A stretch of 64,000 nucleotides of DNA from Paroedura picta (lineage: Eukaryota; Chordata; Lepidosauria; Squamata; Gekkonidae). Shown piece after piece: positions 9,564 through 21,391 of this stretch. The position numbers were made by a program, and so were the translations under genes. The notes below the pieces were generated by a model. That model worked only from the letters and a program-made list of their open reading frames with translations. It did not search any database and was not told the DNA's origin. Location of the stretch: the NCBI RefSeq assembly GCF_049243985.1, contig NC_135369.1, forward strand, positions 22,986,765-23,050,764, read 5' to 3'. The number at the start of each line of letters is the position of its first letter. Within the stretch, counting starts at the first letter, position 1.

Positions 9564-12500
9564 TCAGTCCGCCGTGAATATCCGGCTGGAGATGTCATCC
9601 AGTAGCCAGTCGATGCCTGCCAGCAAATTCTCTCCCGTGTAAGCACTGCAGCCTTGGATACACCAGTGGTGGCTGTGGATACTGTCAAGGTCCAAAGCCT
9701 AGAAAAGGTAGGAAAATCAGAAAGGTGAAGCCTCTGCAAGGTTCGGAGAAAGCCCAAAGAGCAGGCAGGCGCTTCACTGAGAGCCCTAAGACCAAAAACA
9801 CCTTAACCTCCCCCACCAAGTATTTTCTCAGATCCCAGAGATGCTGGAGGCCTGCATGGCTGGAGTGGATTCAGGCCAAGGGTAAAGCATCAGCAGGGCC
9901 CCAGTTCTGCCTCTAGCAATGCATTTAATGTGCCATGTTCAGCCTCATGCTTTGCTGCAGGGTCTGATTGTAGATTCCCAGTTGGTTTTGCAAACTGAAC
10001 CCGGTTGCACTGCTGACTAAGATGCCCGATCCACCAAATGTGTGGACTCACTGTGTAATCTGCCTTCAGTCCAAGACAGAAAGATGGACTAGAAGTGTAA
10101 GTAAATAAAGACTGCCAGAGGAAGAATGTATGCAGTGATGGCCCTGTCTTTATGGAATGGACTGCCAGCCGAAAGAAGGGCTGCTGCTTCTCCCCTCCAA
10201 TTCAGGCAGCAATGCCAGGATGTATTCTATGTGTGCCTATGTGTGTTATGTGCTGTCAAGCTGCTTCCAACCTATGAATTAATGACTTTCTCTCGTTAAC
10301 AGCCATTCTCAGGTTCAAATGAGTAGCCATGTTGGTCTGAAGTAGCACAATAAAATCAGAGTCCAGTAGCACCTTTAAGACCAACAAAGATTTATTTAAG
10401 GCGCGAGCTTGCACTCAAAAGCTCACGCCTTAAATAAATCTTTGTTGGTCTTAAAGGTGCTAGTGGACTCTGATTTTATTGAGCCATTCTCAGGGTTTGC
10501 AAGGGCCATGGCTTCCTCAGTTGAGTCTATCCATCTCATGCTGGCTCATCCTCTTTTCCTGCTGCCTTCAGCTTTCCTGGCAGGATTGTCTTTTCCAGGG
10601 AGCCTTTGTCTTCTCACCATGTGCCCAAAGTACAATAGCTTTGTGTGGTAATTATAGCTTCTAGAGAGGAAGTTCATGCTTGATTTGATCAAGAACCCAC
10701 ATATGTGTATGATCTGCATTGCCCAAGACAAGATTTTTTCCTGACTTCTTAAATTCTGTCCATGTTTTTAATGTCTCAAGTTTCTTGGTAGCTGTCATTT
10801 GCTACACAGGCCATCTACTCCAACCCTCTGCTCAATGAAGGATTAACCCTATAGTATTCCTGACAATCCCAGCTCATTTTATTGCATCCAATAATGACAA
10901 AAAGCAGTATAGGAATAAGAGTTGGTTTTTATGCCTCACTTTTCACTGCCCAAAGGAGTCTCAAACCAGCTTACAACCATCTTTCATTCTCCTCCCCACA
11001 ACAGACACCCTGTGAGGTAGGTGGGGCTAAGACAGCCGTGACAGAAATGTTCTGTGAGAACAGCTCAAATAGGACTGTGACTAGTCCAAGGTCACCCAGC
11101 TGGCTGCACATAGAGGAGTGGGGAATCAAACCTGGCTCACCAGATTAGAGGCCGCTGCTATTAGCCACTACACCAAGGTGGTGTAGTAAAGAAAAATAAC
11201 TAAAAAAGAAGGAAAATGGCAACCCATTTTCTTTCCTCCTAGCCTCCCATCCCTCCTTTCCTGGAGTTGCCCAGTCCACCCCTACCTGCACACTGATCCC
11301 ATCTCCATGTCCCAATATGACCACAGACTCTCACCTCCTGGATGGCACTAGCACTCAGGGCCCCTGGCAGATCCTGCTTATTGGCAAAGATGATCAAGGT
11401 GGCTCCTGCCAGGCGCTGTCGGAGAAACAAGCAGATCGTGAAAAAATGAAAAAGAAAACAGAAACACACACCGCTCATGCCTTTGAGTGCCCATATGCTC
11501 CTTCTGCAGTCCAGATTTGCAGCAACAGAGCCAGTGCCACCCCTCCCCTGCATCTGCAGGCCTCATGGTGGAGGTAATCTACTACCAGTTGCCCGCCCAA
11601 CCCAGCTCCTACCTCTTCGACCAGAAGGCTCTGCAGCTCCCTCTTGCAGTCATCCAGACGCTGGCGGTCAGCGCTGTCCACTACCCAGATGAGGCCGTCT
11701 GTGCTCTCGAAGTAGTTCCTCCAGTAAGAGCGCAGGGACTTCTGACCCCCCACGTCCCAGATGTTCAGCTTGAAGCTGACAAGAGAGGCCACGTTAGGTA
11801 CGGAGAGGTTAAAGACTGGCCCAGGCCGAACGAGAAGCTTAGTACACCAAAGAGTTAGATTCAAGCTCCACAGCACCTTTGAGGCCAATATTTTTCAGGA
11901 TATAAGCTTTCTGGAATCAAAGTTCCCTTATTCTGCTACCTGATCAAGGGAGCTTTGACTTTCAAAAGCTTATTTATTTTATATATTTATTATTTAAACT
12001 TGTATACCGCCGTTCGCCAGGAGGTCTCACGGCAGTTCACAATAAAACATTATGATCACAATAAAACCCCATAAGTTCCCATTATATGATAACCAATAAT
12101 AACAATGATGGCGTTCTAATCCTATAACCCCTGCCTGTTCAGTCAGAGGTCATAAAGTTGGTCTCACAAGAGAGGGAGCTGGCCGATGGATCTAAGGCAG
12201 CGGTCCGCAAGCTTTCGCTTGCTGCGGACTGCTGCTTCGTATTGGAAGGAGAGGGCGGCTAAAGCTAAAGCGGCCGATTAGCTTGCAGCTCGGCAAGCTT
12301 CTCTTCCCTCCCCTCCCGAAGCAAGAAGCTCGCCAGGCCGCGAGCAAATCGGCCACCAAAGCGGGGGGGGGGGGGGAGGGAAGAAGGAGCTGCGGCCCAG
12401 CACTGGGCCGCAGCCCGCGGGTTGGGGACCACTGATCTAAGGGATCCAAGATGCCCTGGAAATCTTGTTGGCCTCCAAGTTACAACTGGACTACCAGACC

Positions 12501-14041
12501 AACATGGCTACCAGCTGAAACTCGATCCATGGAAATACAGAGGTGAGTGCCAGGGCATTGCAAGAAAGAGGAAGAGCAAGTTAGACCCTTCTTTCCTGCA
12601 CAAAGTACTTAGGACAGCCGTTCTCAACTTGTTTACAGTTGAGAAACATTCTTCAGACTCCAAGAAACCCCAGAAGTGATGCAATCGTGAAGAATATGGT
12701 TGGAAAGCATAGCTGTGTACATCCCCCCTACAGGCCCATCACTGGCCATTGGGGGGGTCAGCATAATAATACATGGTTATATCACCCAATTAATGTTTAA
12801 CAAATGTAAAAAAAAATAAAGAATTAATTAACTCCCACCCATTTGGGAAACCCTTCCAGAGCCAAAACCCTGGCTGAGAAATCCTGGTTTAGGAGAACTG
12901 TAGGACTCACCCACGATGCTCCAGTGTCTTGATATTGAATCCTAACGTGGGCGAAATGGTGTCAATCTCGTCCCCATTGAACTTCTTCAAGATGGTTGTT
13001 TTGCCAGCATTATCTAGGCCCCTGCAGAGGAATGGGTTAAGGAGGATACAGCACAGGAGAAAAAGGAATCTACAGAGAGCGCTTAGCTCAAATGTTCTCA
13101 AATATTGTTGTTGTTTTTAGCTGCGGTCGTGTCCGACCCATCGCGACCCCATGGACAATGATCCTCCAGGCCTTCCTGTCCTCTACCATTCCCCGGAGTC
13201 CATTTAAGCTCACACCGACTGCTTCAGTGACTCCATCCAGCCACCTCATTTTCTGTTGTTCCCTTCTTTTGCCTTCAATTGCTCCTAGTATTAGGCTCTT
13301 CTCCAGAGCCTAATGAAAATTTAGAGTGAAATAAATATTAGGTCTCACTAGACTCCCATTTCATTTTGCTATTCCAGATTAACACAGCTGCCCAGTAGGT
13401 ATTCCCTTTGTTATTGATAAAGCATAGGCATTGGGTTACCAACCTCAAGGTAGAGCCTGGCGCTCTCTCAGAATTACAAACCATCTCCAGACTACAGAGA
13501 TTAGCTACACGGCACAAAATGCCGGTTTGGAAGCACGGCCTCTACATACAACATCTGTGCAGCTTCCTTCCTTCCCAATATTACAGCATCCACAGTCACC
13601 CACCCAAATCTCTTAAAAATTTCCCAAGCTGAATTTACCACTGTACGGCCCCTCCCCCAAACCCACCTTCCTTATACAACATCACCTCCAAATCTCCAGC
13701 AACACCCAAACCACAGCTCCAAGTAGGCGTTCTGTACATGTGCAGAGGCATTCTATTCATCATACAATTAATCTGATCAGAACCCCCCATCTGAAACTAT
13801 GCCTTCCGATGCAGCTAGGCAGGCACTTAAAAACAAAAACAACCCCCCCCAAAAAAAAAACCCTGCCACCCTAATGACGCATCAGATAGCCCCACAAATA
13901 AATAAAGTGGATTAAGGCGCGTGCTGCAGGGGGTGCGGAGATCTCCGGCCTCACTCTCCTCCTCGCGGAAGGATACAGCATGAGCAGCCGCAGCTCGCGC
14001 TCCTTCTGCCGCATCTTCTTCAGGATGCTGAGCAGCCCCAT
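9564..14041 (-). CDS. ARL2: ARL2, ADP-ribosylation factor-like GTPase 2
   Basis: Small GTPase that works with tubulin-folding cofactor D and releases farnesylated or prenylated cargo from PDE6D and UNC119-type carriers. Coding exons in order are 13977-14041, 12911-13021, 11613-11775, 11335-11415 and 9564-9698. They total 555 bases and encode 184 residues, the same length as human ARL2, with all splice borders GT/AG. Visible motifs: N-terminus [20 protein letters not shown] (the amphipathic end of the family), P-loop GLDNAGKT, switch 2 WDVGGQ, NKQD and CSA for guanine binding, and the C-terminus [15 protein letters not shown]. No defect is seen. An AATAAA signal at 9272-9277 gives a 3' UTR of roughly 0.3 kb. 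SNX15 follows on the same strand 3.6 kb away, as in mammals, where read-through transcripts joining the two are known. Confidence 0.97.
10348..10481. repeat. Long fold-back: two head-to-head copies of the TTGGTCTTAAAGGT repeat
   Basis: Left arm CAATAAAATCAGAGTCCAGT and onward is mirrored by the right arm ending ACTCTGATTTTATTG. Arms of about 60 bases are separated by a loop of roughly 8-20 bases. It lies in ARL2 intron 4. Confidence 0.8.
10905..11178 (-). mobile_element. tRNA-derived SINE
   Basis: Antisense: AAGAGTTGGTTTTTATGCCT at its 3' side, AGGTCACCCAGCTGGCTGCA, then GGAATCAAACCTGGCTC and CCACTACACCAAGGTGG. It lies in ARL2 intron 4. Confidence 0.75.
11838..12150. repeat. Composite of interspersed repeat and antisense LINE 3' tail
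   Basis: 11838-11980 resembles the AAGCTT/CTTAAAGG-type repeat. 11970-12150 is an antisense LINE tail with TATTTATTATTTAAACTTGT, then ACCGCC and GGAGGTCTCACGGCAGTTC. It lies in ARL2 intron 2. Confidence 0.5.
12198..12434. mobile_element. hAT-type element with perfect 8-bp duplication
   Basis: CAGCGGTCCGCAAGC at one end and GGTTGGGGACCACTG at the other, flanked by atctaagg on both sides. 237 bp with a G-run. Non-coding. Confidence 0.85.
12615..12886. mobile_element. hAT-type element
   Basis: CAGCCGTTCTCAACTTG to GGCTGAGAAATCCTG. The flanks acttagga and gtttagga match at six of eight positions. 272 bp, non-coding, in ARL2 intron 1-2 sequence. Confidence 0.65.
13100..13312 (+). mobile_element. 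BovB (RTE-class) LINE fragment
   Basis: Carries BovB-type words: CGGTCGTGTCCGACCCATCG, CGACCCCATGGACAATGATC and GTATTAGGCTCTTCTCC. BovB is abundant in squamates and supports the reptile assignment. It is a 5'-truncated, non-coding piece in ARL2 intron 1. Confidence 0.7.
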
Positions 14042-14190
14042 AGCTCAGCCGAGCTCGCCGCGCTTCTTCCACGGTCACGCCGGGTCTAGGCGCCTTCGGT
14101 CCCGCCCCTCAGGCCCCTGCCGGGGAACTCTCCGCCCAAGAGAGATGTAAACAAAGCGTTCCGTGCAACCCTCACTTCCGATTGTCATTC
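14042..14190 (-). promoter_or_regulatory. ARL2: ARL2 promoter region
   Basis: CpG-rich 5' flank with a GC box (CCCGCCCC, about 14101-14108) and an ETS-like CACTTCCG near 14172. This is typical of a TATA-less housekeeping promoter. The start point is inferred. Confidence 0.55.
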
Positions 14191-14639
14191 TGGACCTCCT
14201 CTCTCAATGGGACCAGAGGCGTGGACGGCCGTAATAGAAATCTGGGTTTATGCATTGTATATAAGCGATTTAAAGTCAGGACTTCATTAGATAACAAAAA
14301 ATGGTTCAACCTCATGTTAATCTGCTGCAGCAGGAACAAAAAAGGAGAATCTTGGCGCCTGAGAGTCGGATAGATTTATTTTTAAAAATATTTTTTAAAT
14401 GTATCAAAATAGCTAAGCGGTATTATGCAAGGAACGATTGTGGTGCTTTCAACCGGGCGGTGTCTTAAACAGACAAAAAGACAAAAAGAAATGTTGGGCT
14501 GTTGGTGTAGGAAGAAAGAAGCCCTGGGACTAGGTTAAAACATTACATGGGAGTTTAATTTGTTTGTTAATAATACTTTTAATCTATGTCGTAAATATAA
14601 TTTAAGACTGGACGAAGGCAATTGGAAATAGCAGCAAGT

Positions 14640-14950
14640 TGGCATACAACAAAATAATGGCGTCCACAAACAGATGGGAGGTTCCACTGTCTCTGTATAA
14701 TTCCACCACTCTTCCTGCTGTCTGGTACCGGAAGCTACGTGGGACTAGCATTAGGACTATAACCCTTTGTTTTAGCAGCCGTTTCCTACCAAGACCCGCC
14801 CCTTCCAGGAAAGGAAAAGCCAGACCAGACAGCTAAGAGAAACCCGGCGACTCTATGATATCACAATGGCTAAAGGCTTAACGGAGCTCTGACGTAATTT
14901 CCGGTTCTCGTACCTTGTAGCAATCTTCGTGCGCGTGGTGGAAATAAATA
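14640..14950. promoter_or_regulatory. Orphan promoter-like cluster
   Basis: Within 300 bases there are ETS-like sites (ACCGGAAGC, TTTCCGG), a GC box (CCCGCCCC) and a CRE-like TGACGTAA, with scattered CpG. It lies 0.6-0.9 kb upstream of the ARL2 start and could be a distal or alternative ARL2 promoter, or that of an unseen transcript. The call rests on motif density only. Confidence 0.35.
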
Positions 14951-14982
14951 GCAACGTAAACATTCAAATGAAGTCCTTAAAG

Positions 14983-15403
14983 CAGCCCTTTTCAACCTTT
15001 TCACTGTGGAAGAGCCCCTGAAATACATTTTCAGGCTTTGGAAGTGACATCAGATGGTCACACCTTGCTGCCCCCACGGAAATGACCTCACCACCTGCAC
15101 CCTTCTTCCTCCTTTTGCTCCCTTCCCCTACCTTTTCTACTACTAGGGTGGCTCTGCCTCATGCAGACCAGAAAGGGCAGGAGCTGTGAAGCCAGCCCAG
15201 ACCCCCCCCCCCCCCCATATCACACCACAGCCAACTCCCCCCACTTAGATTTTTACACCCACAACCTATCCAATAAGCTTTCTGGCAGAGGCAGGCAGAT
15301 TCCTCACTTATCAAGTTCATTAAGGCAAGAGGTAAGGGCTGCAAACTGCCTAGAGCTCCCACAGACCCCCAAGGGTCCATAGACTCCTAGTTGGGAATCC
15401 CTG
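14983..15403. mobile_element. hAT-type element, 421 bp
   Basis: CAGCCCTTTTCAACCTTTTC to AGTTGGGAATCCCTG, flanked by ccttaaag and ccgtaaag (seven of eight match). Non-coding interior. Confidence 0.75.
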
Positions 15404-15879
15404 CCGTAAAGTATCCATTTCATTCCAGTTCTTTGAAATAACGGTGCCTTCTACAGGGTACAAAAGAAACTAGGCTGGGATGCTGCTGAATTTCTAGGAA
15501 AACACTTCTGTGTTTTTAAAAGTTATCACCTGAGGAATAGCACCTGTCTAGGTTTAAGAGACTGGAAGCCAGGGAAGGGACATTAATGCTTGGAGAAGTA
15601 AATGAATGAGTAAATTTACTCTCTTTAGGTGAAAGTTTGTAAAAATAGAACTTCCTTTTAGTATAGGAAACATGCTCCCATTTTATATTTTAGAAACACA
15701 CATTATTCTATCATACCTCACATCTCTGTCCCTGAGATGTCTATAAAAATTCATTTTGTATTGACTTTCATGTAATTGCTAAACAAAAATGTATTTGCAC
15801 CTCTCAGAAGTAGAATTGCCAACATGCCTGGTGGAAAAGGTCTTGTTCTTTCGATATACATGTTAATTAATTAATTAGT

Positions 15880-16080
15880 TTCCACAACTTCCTCCCCAAC
15901 CAGGACCAAATGCACTTGACAAAATTCTCCTTCCCTCCATTTTTATCCTAACAACTCTGAGGTAGATTAGGCTAAGAGACTGTCACTGGCCCAAGCTCCC
16001 CCAGCCAGTATCCAAGGTATGCGTGGGGATTTGAACCCGGGTCTTTCAGAAACCAGTCCAATACTACACTAACATGAACA
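15880..16080 (-). mobile_element. tRNA-derived (MIR-like) SINE
   Basis: Antisense core ACTGGCCCAAGCTCCCCCAG, then GGATTTGAACCCGGGTCTTT (B-box complement) and CCAATACTACACTAAC. Confidence 0.6.
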
Positions 16081-16089
16081 TGGACAACT

Positions 16090-17250
16090 GAAGCTTTTCC
16101 TGGCATAGAGGTAAATATCTCCACGTGCTCAATAACAGTCTATTCAGCCTCGATTAAAAGGTCAGGACGTTGTTCTGCAGGCATGTTGGCAACCCCAGGA
16201 CAGCACCGATTAAGTGCATTGCTCCTACAAGCCCATTGTCCAGTTCCTTCCTGCTAGCAGTCATATTGACATGCAGAACTGAAGGATGAAGAACACATCC
16301 AAGTATGAATCGGTTCAGCTTGATTGATGTACATGCCATCTCTCTTCTTCTAGATCCTGAGGTGCCACTTCAGAAAGCAATTTCAGTCCGGGAATAGGAA
16401 GAATAAGGCTGCTTCTATACAAGCGATTTACTTCACCATGGCTCTCAAATTGTAACAAGGTGCTTTGGGGTTTATTTTCCCCCCAGAGCATCCATGTAAC
16501 TTCGTTCTCCAGCCGTTCTCATTCTCCTTCCGTCTGCCCATGCAACTTTCTCAGGTTTGCTGTGATGCTTCCCAAACCAGCTTTGTTCCAATCTTTCCAC
16601 GAAGATCATAGCCAAATTGAATCTGGCCACTATGTAGATGGGAAGGTGTGGATTTTCAATCCACCCCACCCCCACCCCCCATTAGTACGCGCTTGGTTGG
16701 GTGGTTGTGATATTTCTATAGAACCCTGATTATATACCCATTACCATTTTTTAATCCAGCCAAAAACCCTTTGGCTGTATATGGGATGGGGAAATACCAT
16801 GGGAATCATTGAGAATACCCCCCCACACAAACAAATTATTGCAAATACTTTTCCCTTGCAATGACCATGAGTGCACAATGAGGAGTCATAGCCATGTGGG
16901 AGAAGCCACATCACTCTTTGGCTTCTGACTGCTAAAATGTACTCTGAGACAGCTTCCGCTGGGTATGGGAACTGCTGGAGATGCAGCCTCCTGGATCTCC
17001 CCTCCTAGACTGGGCCCAGCCCTAAAAGGACGTAGCTCTGAAGCCCACAATTGGAGCTCTTTGTATACCAGGTCTCTTGCTTACATGGTGCAAACACTTT
17101 GCAGAGAACCTCACATTTCCCACCAGCAGATAGCAGGAAAACCACCATCACCCAGGATCGCCACTGCAAAAATCTGTTCTGCACTCATGTGGCACCACTG
17201 AAGCTCCATATGGTCCTTGGTCTTCATTCTCACACTCTGACCCTCCCCAT
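16090..17250. other. Intergenic, no gene seen
   Basis: No exon or clear repeat recognised. C-rich runs occur near 16660 and 16818. Confidence 0.5.
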
Positions 17251-17254
17251 ACTG

Positions 17255-17535
17255 TAAAGGGGATTAGATAGATTCATGAAGAACAGGTCCATCAGTGGCT
17301 ACTAGTGTGAGAACTTCCATGGTGAGAGGCATTAAACCTCTGAAACCCAAAGCCAGGAGGCAACATCAGGGGAAGATCTTGGTCTCTGTGCCCTGCCATT
17401 GAACCTCCAGGGGAACCGGTTGGCCATTGTGGGAGACAGGATTCTGGGCTAGATGGACCACTAGCCTCATCCAGGATGCTGGACTAAATGGACCACTGGC
17501 CTCATCTAGTAGGGCTCTTCTTACAGTCTTATGAC
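17255..17535 (+). repeat. CR1-like LINE fragment
   Basis: Contains GGATTAGATAGATTCATGAA, GGTCCATCAGTGGCTACTAG and GGGCTAGATGGACCACTAGC, all characteristic of CR1 3' regions. The motif GATGCTGGACTAAATGGACC gives a second partial unit. Confidence 0.7.
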
Positions 17536-17539
17536 GTTA

Positions 17540-18660
17540 GCTTATCCCTGGCCTCACTGCCCCATTGCCTGGCTGGAGAGAAGGCAGAGCACACCAAACC
17601 CTCTGGCAGATTCCTTTGCCTTCATCCCAGTCCCCAGCTTCACCACCCAACATCTCAGAGCTCACACCTGGTTTGAGCACTCGCTAGCCATACCAAACCT
17701 CCTCCAGATACACTGACTGCCACAGGCTCTTGCTGAACCTCACCCTGCCACAGTAGGCCTCAGGTCCCTTACTGGGTTCCACCCTCCCCACTTTGCAGCC
17801 AATGACCCTGGTTCCTTCCTCTGGCAACTGGTTCATAGCATCCTGCAGGGATTAGAGAGGCTGGTCCACCCATTATTTAAGAGGGATGCTGGCTGAGGCA
17901 CTCCCCAGGAGCTGCACTTTTGCACAATGCTCCAGGCCGCTGGATATGCCACTTCCCACGGTTCATGGCTAAATGAAAATGCAAGGCCATGCTTGCAGCA
18001 AAGTCCCGCCAGCATCATGTTTTTGCATCATGCTTCTGTACAGCCTTCCCAGCACTTAGTTAGGCCAGAGAGCAGTGCAGGACCCCATTTCTCATGCACT
18101 TCCCCCCAGCTGTTATAGCTGAGCTCATGACGACCATCACCGGAAAGGAATCTTGCACCTCCAATCACCTCCTTTCACTGCTTGAGGTGGAGGCAGCCCG
18201 GTTCCCATTAAACCCCACGCCGCACCATGCTAAAGCCACGGAAGGAAGGCAAATCTGGGCACAGCCAGAGACATTTTTAAAAAATTCATTTATTTAAAAT
18301 ATTTTTTTACCCCGCCTTCTCTTTGCAAACACTAACAGAACAGCAACGGCTACAAAGCCTTGGCTGCAAGCTGTCGCCCTCATCCGTCACTGCCCTGGGG
18401 AGTGAGCCTGCGCCCCTGCAGTCCTGAACAAAGCCAGCTTCCAGGGAGAGACAGAGAGGCTCAGGTCTCTAAATCCCACAAGCCCCCAATCCATCAAGGA
18501 AGAACTGAGCAGCCCACCTGGGCAGGAAGAGGGAGAATAATGGGCCCAATCAGGTCAGCTCGGAGAGAAGAGGTACAGCTGGAGACCCTGATGAACACTA
18601 TGGAGCACTCTCATCTTACCACACACGCAGATGCCTTATCCTGAGTCAGACCTTTGGTAT
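17540..18660. other. Intergenic, no gene seen
   Basis: No supported exon. A short stretch at about 18630-18670 is the end of a SINE (CTTATCCTGAGTCAGACC). Confidence 0.5.
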
Positions 18661-18671
18661 AGCAAGGTCAG

Positions 18672-18915
18672 TATTGTGAGAAGAAGAGTTGGTTTTTATA
18701 CACCCGCTTTTTACTACCCAAAGCGGCTTACATTCGCCTTCCCATTCCTCTCCCCACAACAGGCACCCTGTGAGGCAGGTGAGGCTGAGAAAGCTCCAAG
18801 AGAGTTGTGACCGGCCCAAAGTCACCAAGCTGGCTGCCTATGGAGTAGTGGGGAATCAGATCCAGCTATCCGGACCAGAGGCTGCCGTTCTTAACCACAA
18901 CACCCAGGTGGCTTG
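18672..18915 (-). mobile_element. tRNA-derived SINE
   Basis: Antisense: AGAAGAGTTGGTTTTTATAC, CAAGCTGGCTGCCTATGGAG, GGGGAATCAGATCCAGC and CCACAACACCCAGGTGGC. Confidence 0.75.
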
Positions 18916-19279
18916 ACTGGCAGTGGCTCTGCAAGGCTCAGGCCAAAGTCTCGCATATCGCCCACAACCTCATCCGTTTGGCTGGGATTCAATCTGGGAG
19001 TTCCTCCATGCCAAGCAAATGCTCTCCCACAGAGCGGCAGCCGCTGCCTCACTCAGGGTGCTGTTCAGCTCAGCCTCCATCTGGGAGGATCGAGGCAAGG
19101 GGCTCTGGAAAACACACAGGCGTGGCTGCCGCTGGTACAAGAATGTCAGGGGAGGAATTTGGAGCTTGTGTGTATATCCTGCAGAGACTGCTGTGTTCCA
19201 AGATTCCCCCCACCAGCTCCCTCAATGCTGGGGCTATGACACCCAAGCCTGGCTGTACAGGAGGAGAAAGAGGACTTAC

Positions 19280-19403
19280 CTGAATGGCCTCCCCATGCCA
19301 CCTGGGCCAGCGTAGAGATCTGACTCTGCTGCCAGGGAATCCGTCAGACAACTGCAGCTGCTGCTCAGTTCCCCGCAGCTCCTTGAGGATGGGGCATAGG
19401 GAT
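19280..19403 (-). other. Orphan exon candidate (124 bp)
   Basis: On the minus strand a pyrimidine-rich stretch ends in TTTGTTTTAG, and 124 bases later comes CAG|GTAAGTCC, a strong donor. The interior is open in two frames; one reads ILKELRGTEQQLQLSD and another reads DPYAPSSRSCGELSS and ESDLYAGPGGMGRP. I recognise neither. It is not BATF2 or MAJIN, which would be expected in this interval by human synteny. It could be an exon of an unannotated gene or a chance structure. Confidence 0.3.
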
Positions 19404-19839
19404 CTAAAACAAACGGGTGGGGGGGATCAGGAGGGGCCGGCCTGCTTCCACCACACAGCCTGCATCCTTGTGCTTTATTTGAGCTCTCAGAGAGACCGTT
19501 GAGCTTTCAGTTCAGCCAACATGCTGCGGCCCACTGTCAAGCAGGTATGGCACGTTTTCTTCAAAAGATTCCACTGCTAAAGTCAGGGGAGCAACAGGAC
19601 AGATAAGTAGCTGGCAGCCAGAAAAGGCAACCCAGGTATCCCACTGGCCTATCCAAGCCACCATCCTCATCACCTTCAAGAGCCCATGTTTAATGCCAGC
19701 CTGAAAAAGGTGACCTTTCAGGAGGAAATTACACCAACCCCTTCCAGCACATCTCCCAAGGGAGGAAATACTCTTTGAAGTGGCCTTATACTCAATCAGA
19801 CCATTGGTCCATCAGTCACTATTGCCCACTCAACCTGGC

Positions 19840-20210
19840 AGTGGATCTCCAGGGTTTCAGGTTAACTGGAGATGCCAGGGATTGAACCTGGGACCTTCTG
19901 CGTGTAAAGCGGTGGCTCTACCATTGAGCCACAGTAGGACATAAGGGCTTTTCTAGTCCTTCTAGTCCAGCATCTTGTCTCTGAATGTCACCATGGCTAG
20001 TAGCCACTGGTAGACTTACCTTTCATTAATCTATCTCATCCCTTTGTTTATCCCTTTAGCTACCATTACACATTTTAATCACTTTCTGCGTAAAGTGGTA
20101 TTTCCTATTGTCCATCTTGAACCTACTGCCTATCAGCTTCACTGTATGCCCTCGAGTTCTAGTATTTTGGAAGAGGGAGAAAAATTTTTTTTTGTCAGCT
20201 CTCTCCACTT
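19840..20210 (-). repeat. tRNA-derived SINE end and CR1-like fragment
   Basis: 19850-19935 reads CTGGAGATGCCAGGGATTGA then CCTGGGACCTTCTGCGTG, the antisense head of a tRNA-derived SINE. 19940-20210 is antisense CR1-like (ATCTATCTCATCCCTTTGTT and TGCCCTCGAGTTCTAGTATT). Confidence 0.55.
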
Positions 20211-20214
20211 TTCT

Positions 20215-21370
20215 GTTCTTTTGAATGAGGCAATTTTGGCCCTGGGAAAAGCTGCTGAAATGCCCCCAACCTCCTGAAATGCCCCCAACCAGTGACAGTA
20301 TAGGAAGTATGTTTAAAAAAAAATAATAATTAAAAACTAGACAAATAATGTGTAATCCCTGTGCTGCCAGACCCCTATAGCTGGGGGCATGACCCACCTG
20401 CACATCTTGACCCACTAGCTGGAGGAGTGGACACACCTCTTTGCTTGTCTCCCGAAAGCACTTGATTTGCCATCCTGCACCTAACCTCTCAGCCATCTTG
20501 ATGGGTCAGTTCTGCTGTTTCCCATGTGTTCTTAGAAGGGGGTTGGCCTCCCCAGACCTCCAGCAAAACTAGAGTCTCTTTCTCAGCAAGGAAACTCCTC
20601 TAACACCCCAAATGCCACAGGTGGGTGGCTAACTACAGGACCCCCCTTCCAACAAAACAAACTGGGACTTTCTTCCCCTGACCCTTCTATCCCAGGTGGT
20701 GGGGAAGGGACATTCAGAGAAGTAAAGACTCCTATCAGGACCATCCCTGCTGGCCAGGCCCCTCCTTTCTTTCCAGTGCCTACTCTAAAGCGAAGGAGAG
20801 GAGCGGGGGAAATGGTCGGAGGCTCCCTCAGGGTGCTCGGAGAAGCTTCGTGCTGGTCAGCTGGCCGGTGGCAGAACAGAAGGCGCTGTCTTGCTTCAGG
20901 TCAGCTCTGCCCGAGATCCCTTCCCCTTGCGCCTTCCGGACACGGCTGTTCACAGAAAGAGAGTCAATGGGAAAAAGAGGGTTAAAATACAGGCGCTCGG
21001 CACAGGTGGTTTGTAAACCAACCCCAGGGTTTTTAAGGCATAGCCAAAGAGCTGGGAACCCAGCATTCGCGCACGAGGCTCAAGGCATCAGCGTTTGCCA
21101 AAAAAACGGGACCTGAACTCCCTGAGCTAGAAACTGGGGTTAGTGACAGCAGCGGAGGCAAGAGAGAGGAGCAGACGGTGCTCTTTAGGGGAAGGAGAGG
21201 GAAGGGGAAGGACGTTAACGGAGGCGGGGAGGCGGTTCGAATGCCGGGAGCGGAAGATGACAGTGGCCGGTTCCCCCCATGCAGAAGGCAGGACGGAGGT
21301 CGAAGGCGGGGCGAAGTCGGACAAAGGGGCATGACCCAAGCGACGCTGATTTGACGACGAGACGCGAGAG
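20215..21370. other. Intergenic; CpG- and ETS-bearing stretch near 21.1-21.36 kb
   Basis: No supported coding exon. 21140-21360 is rich in CpG and has an ETS-like GAGCGGAAGATG. It could be a promoter for a minus-strand transcript or simply 3' flank of the RBM4-like gene. I see no decisive evidence. Confidence 0.35.
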
Positions 21371-21385
21371 GTTCTGTAAAAGCCG

Positions 21386-21391
21386 TTTAAT
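21386..21391 (-). terminator. Possible polyadenylation signal (ATTAAA) of the RBM4-like gene
   Basis: Variant signal about 0.93 kb past the stop. No AATAAA closer to the stop was noticed. This is a guess from position. Confidence 0.3.
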
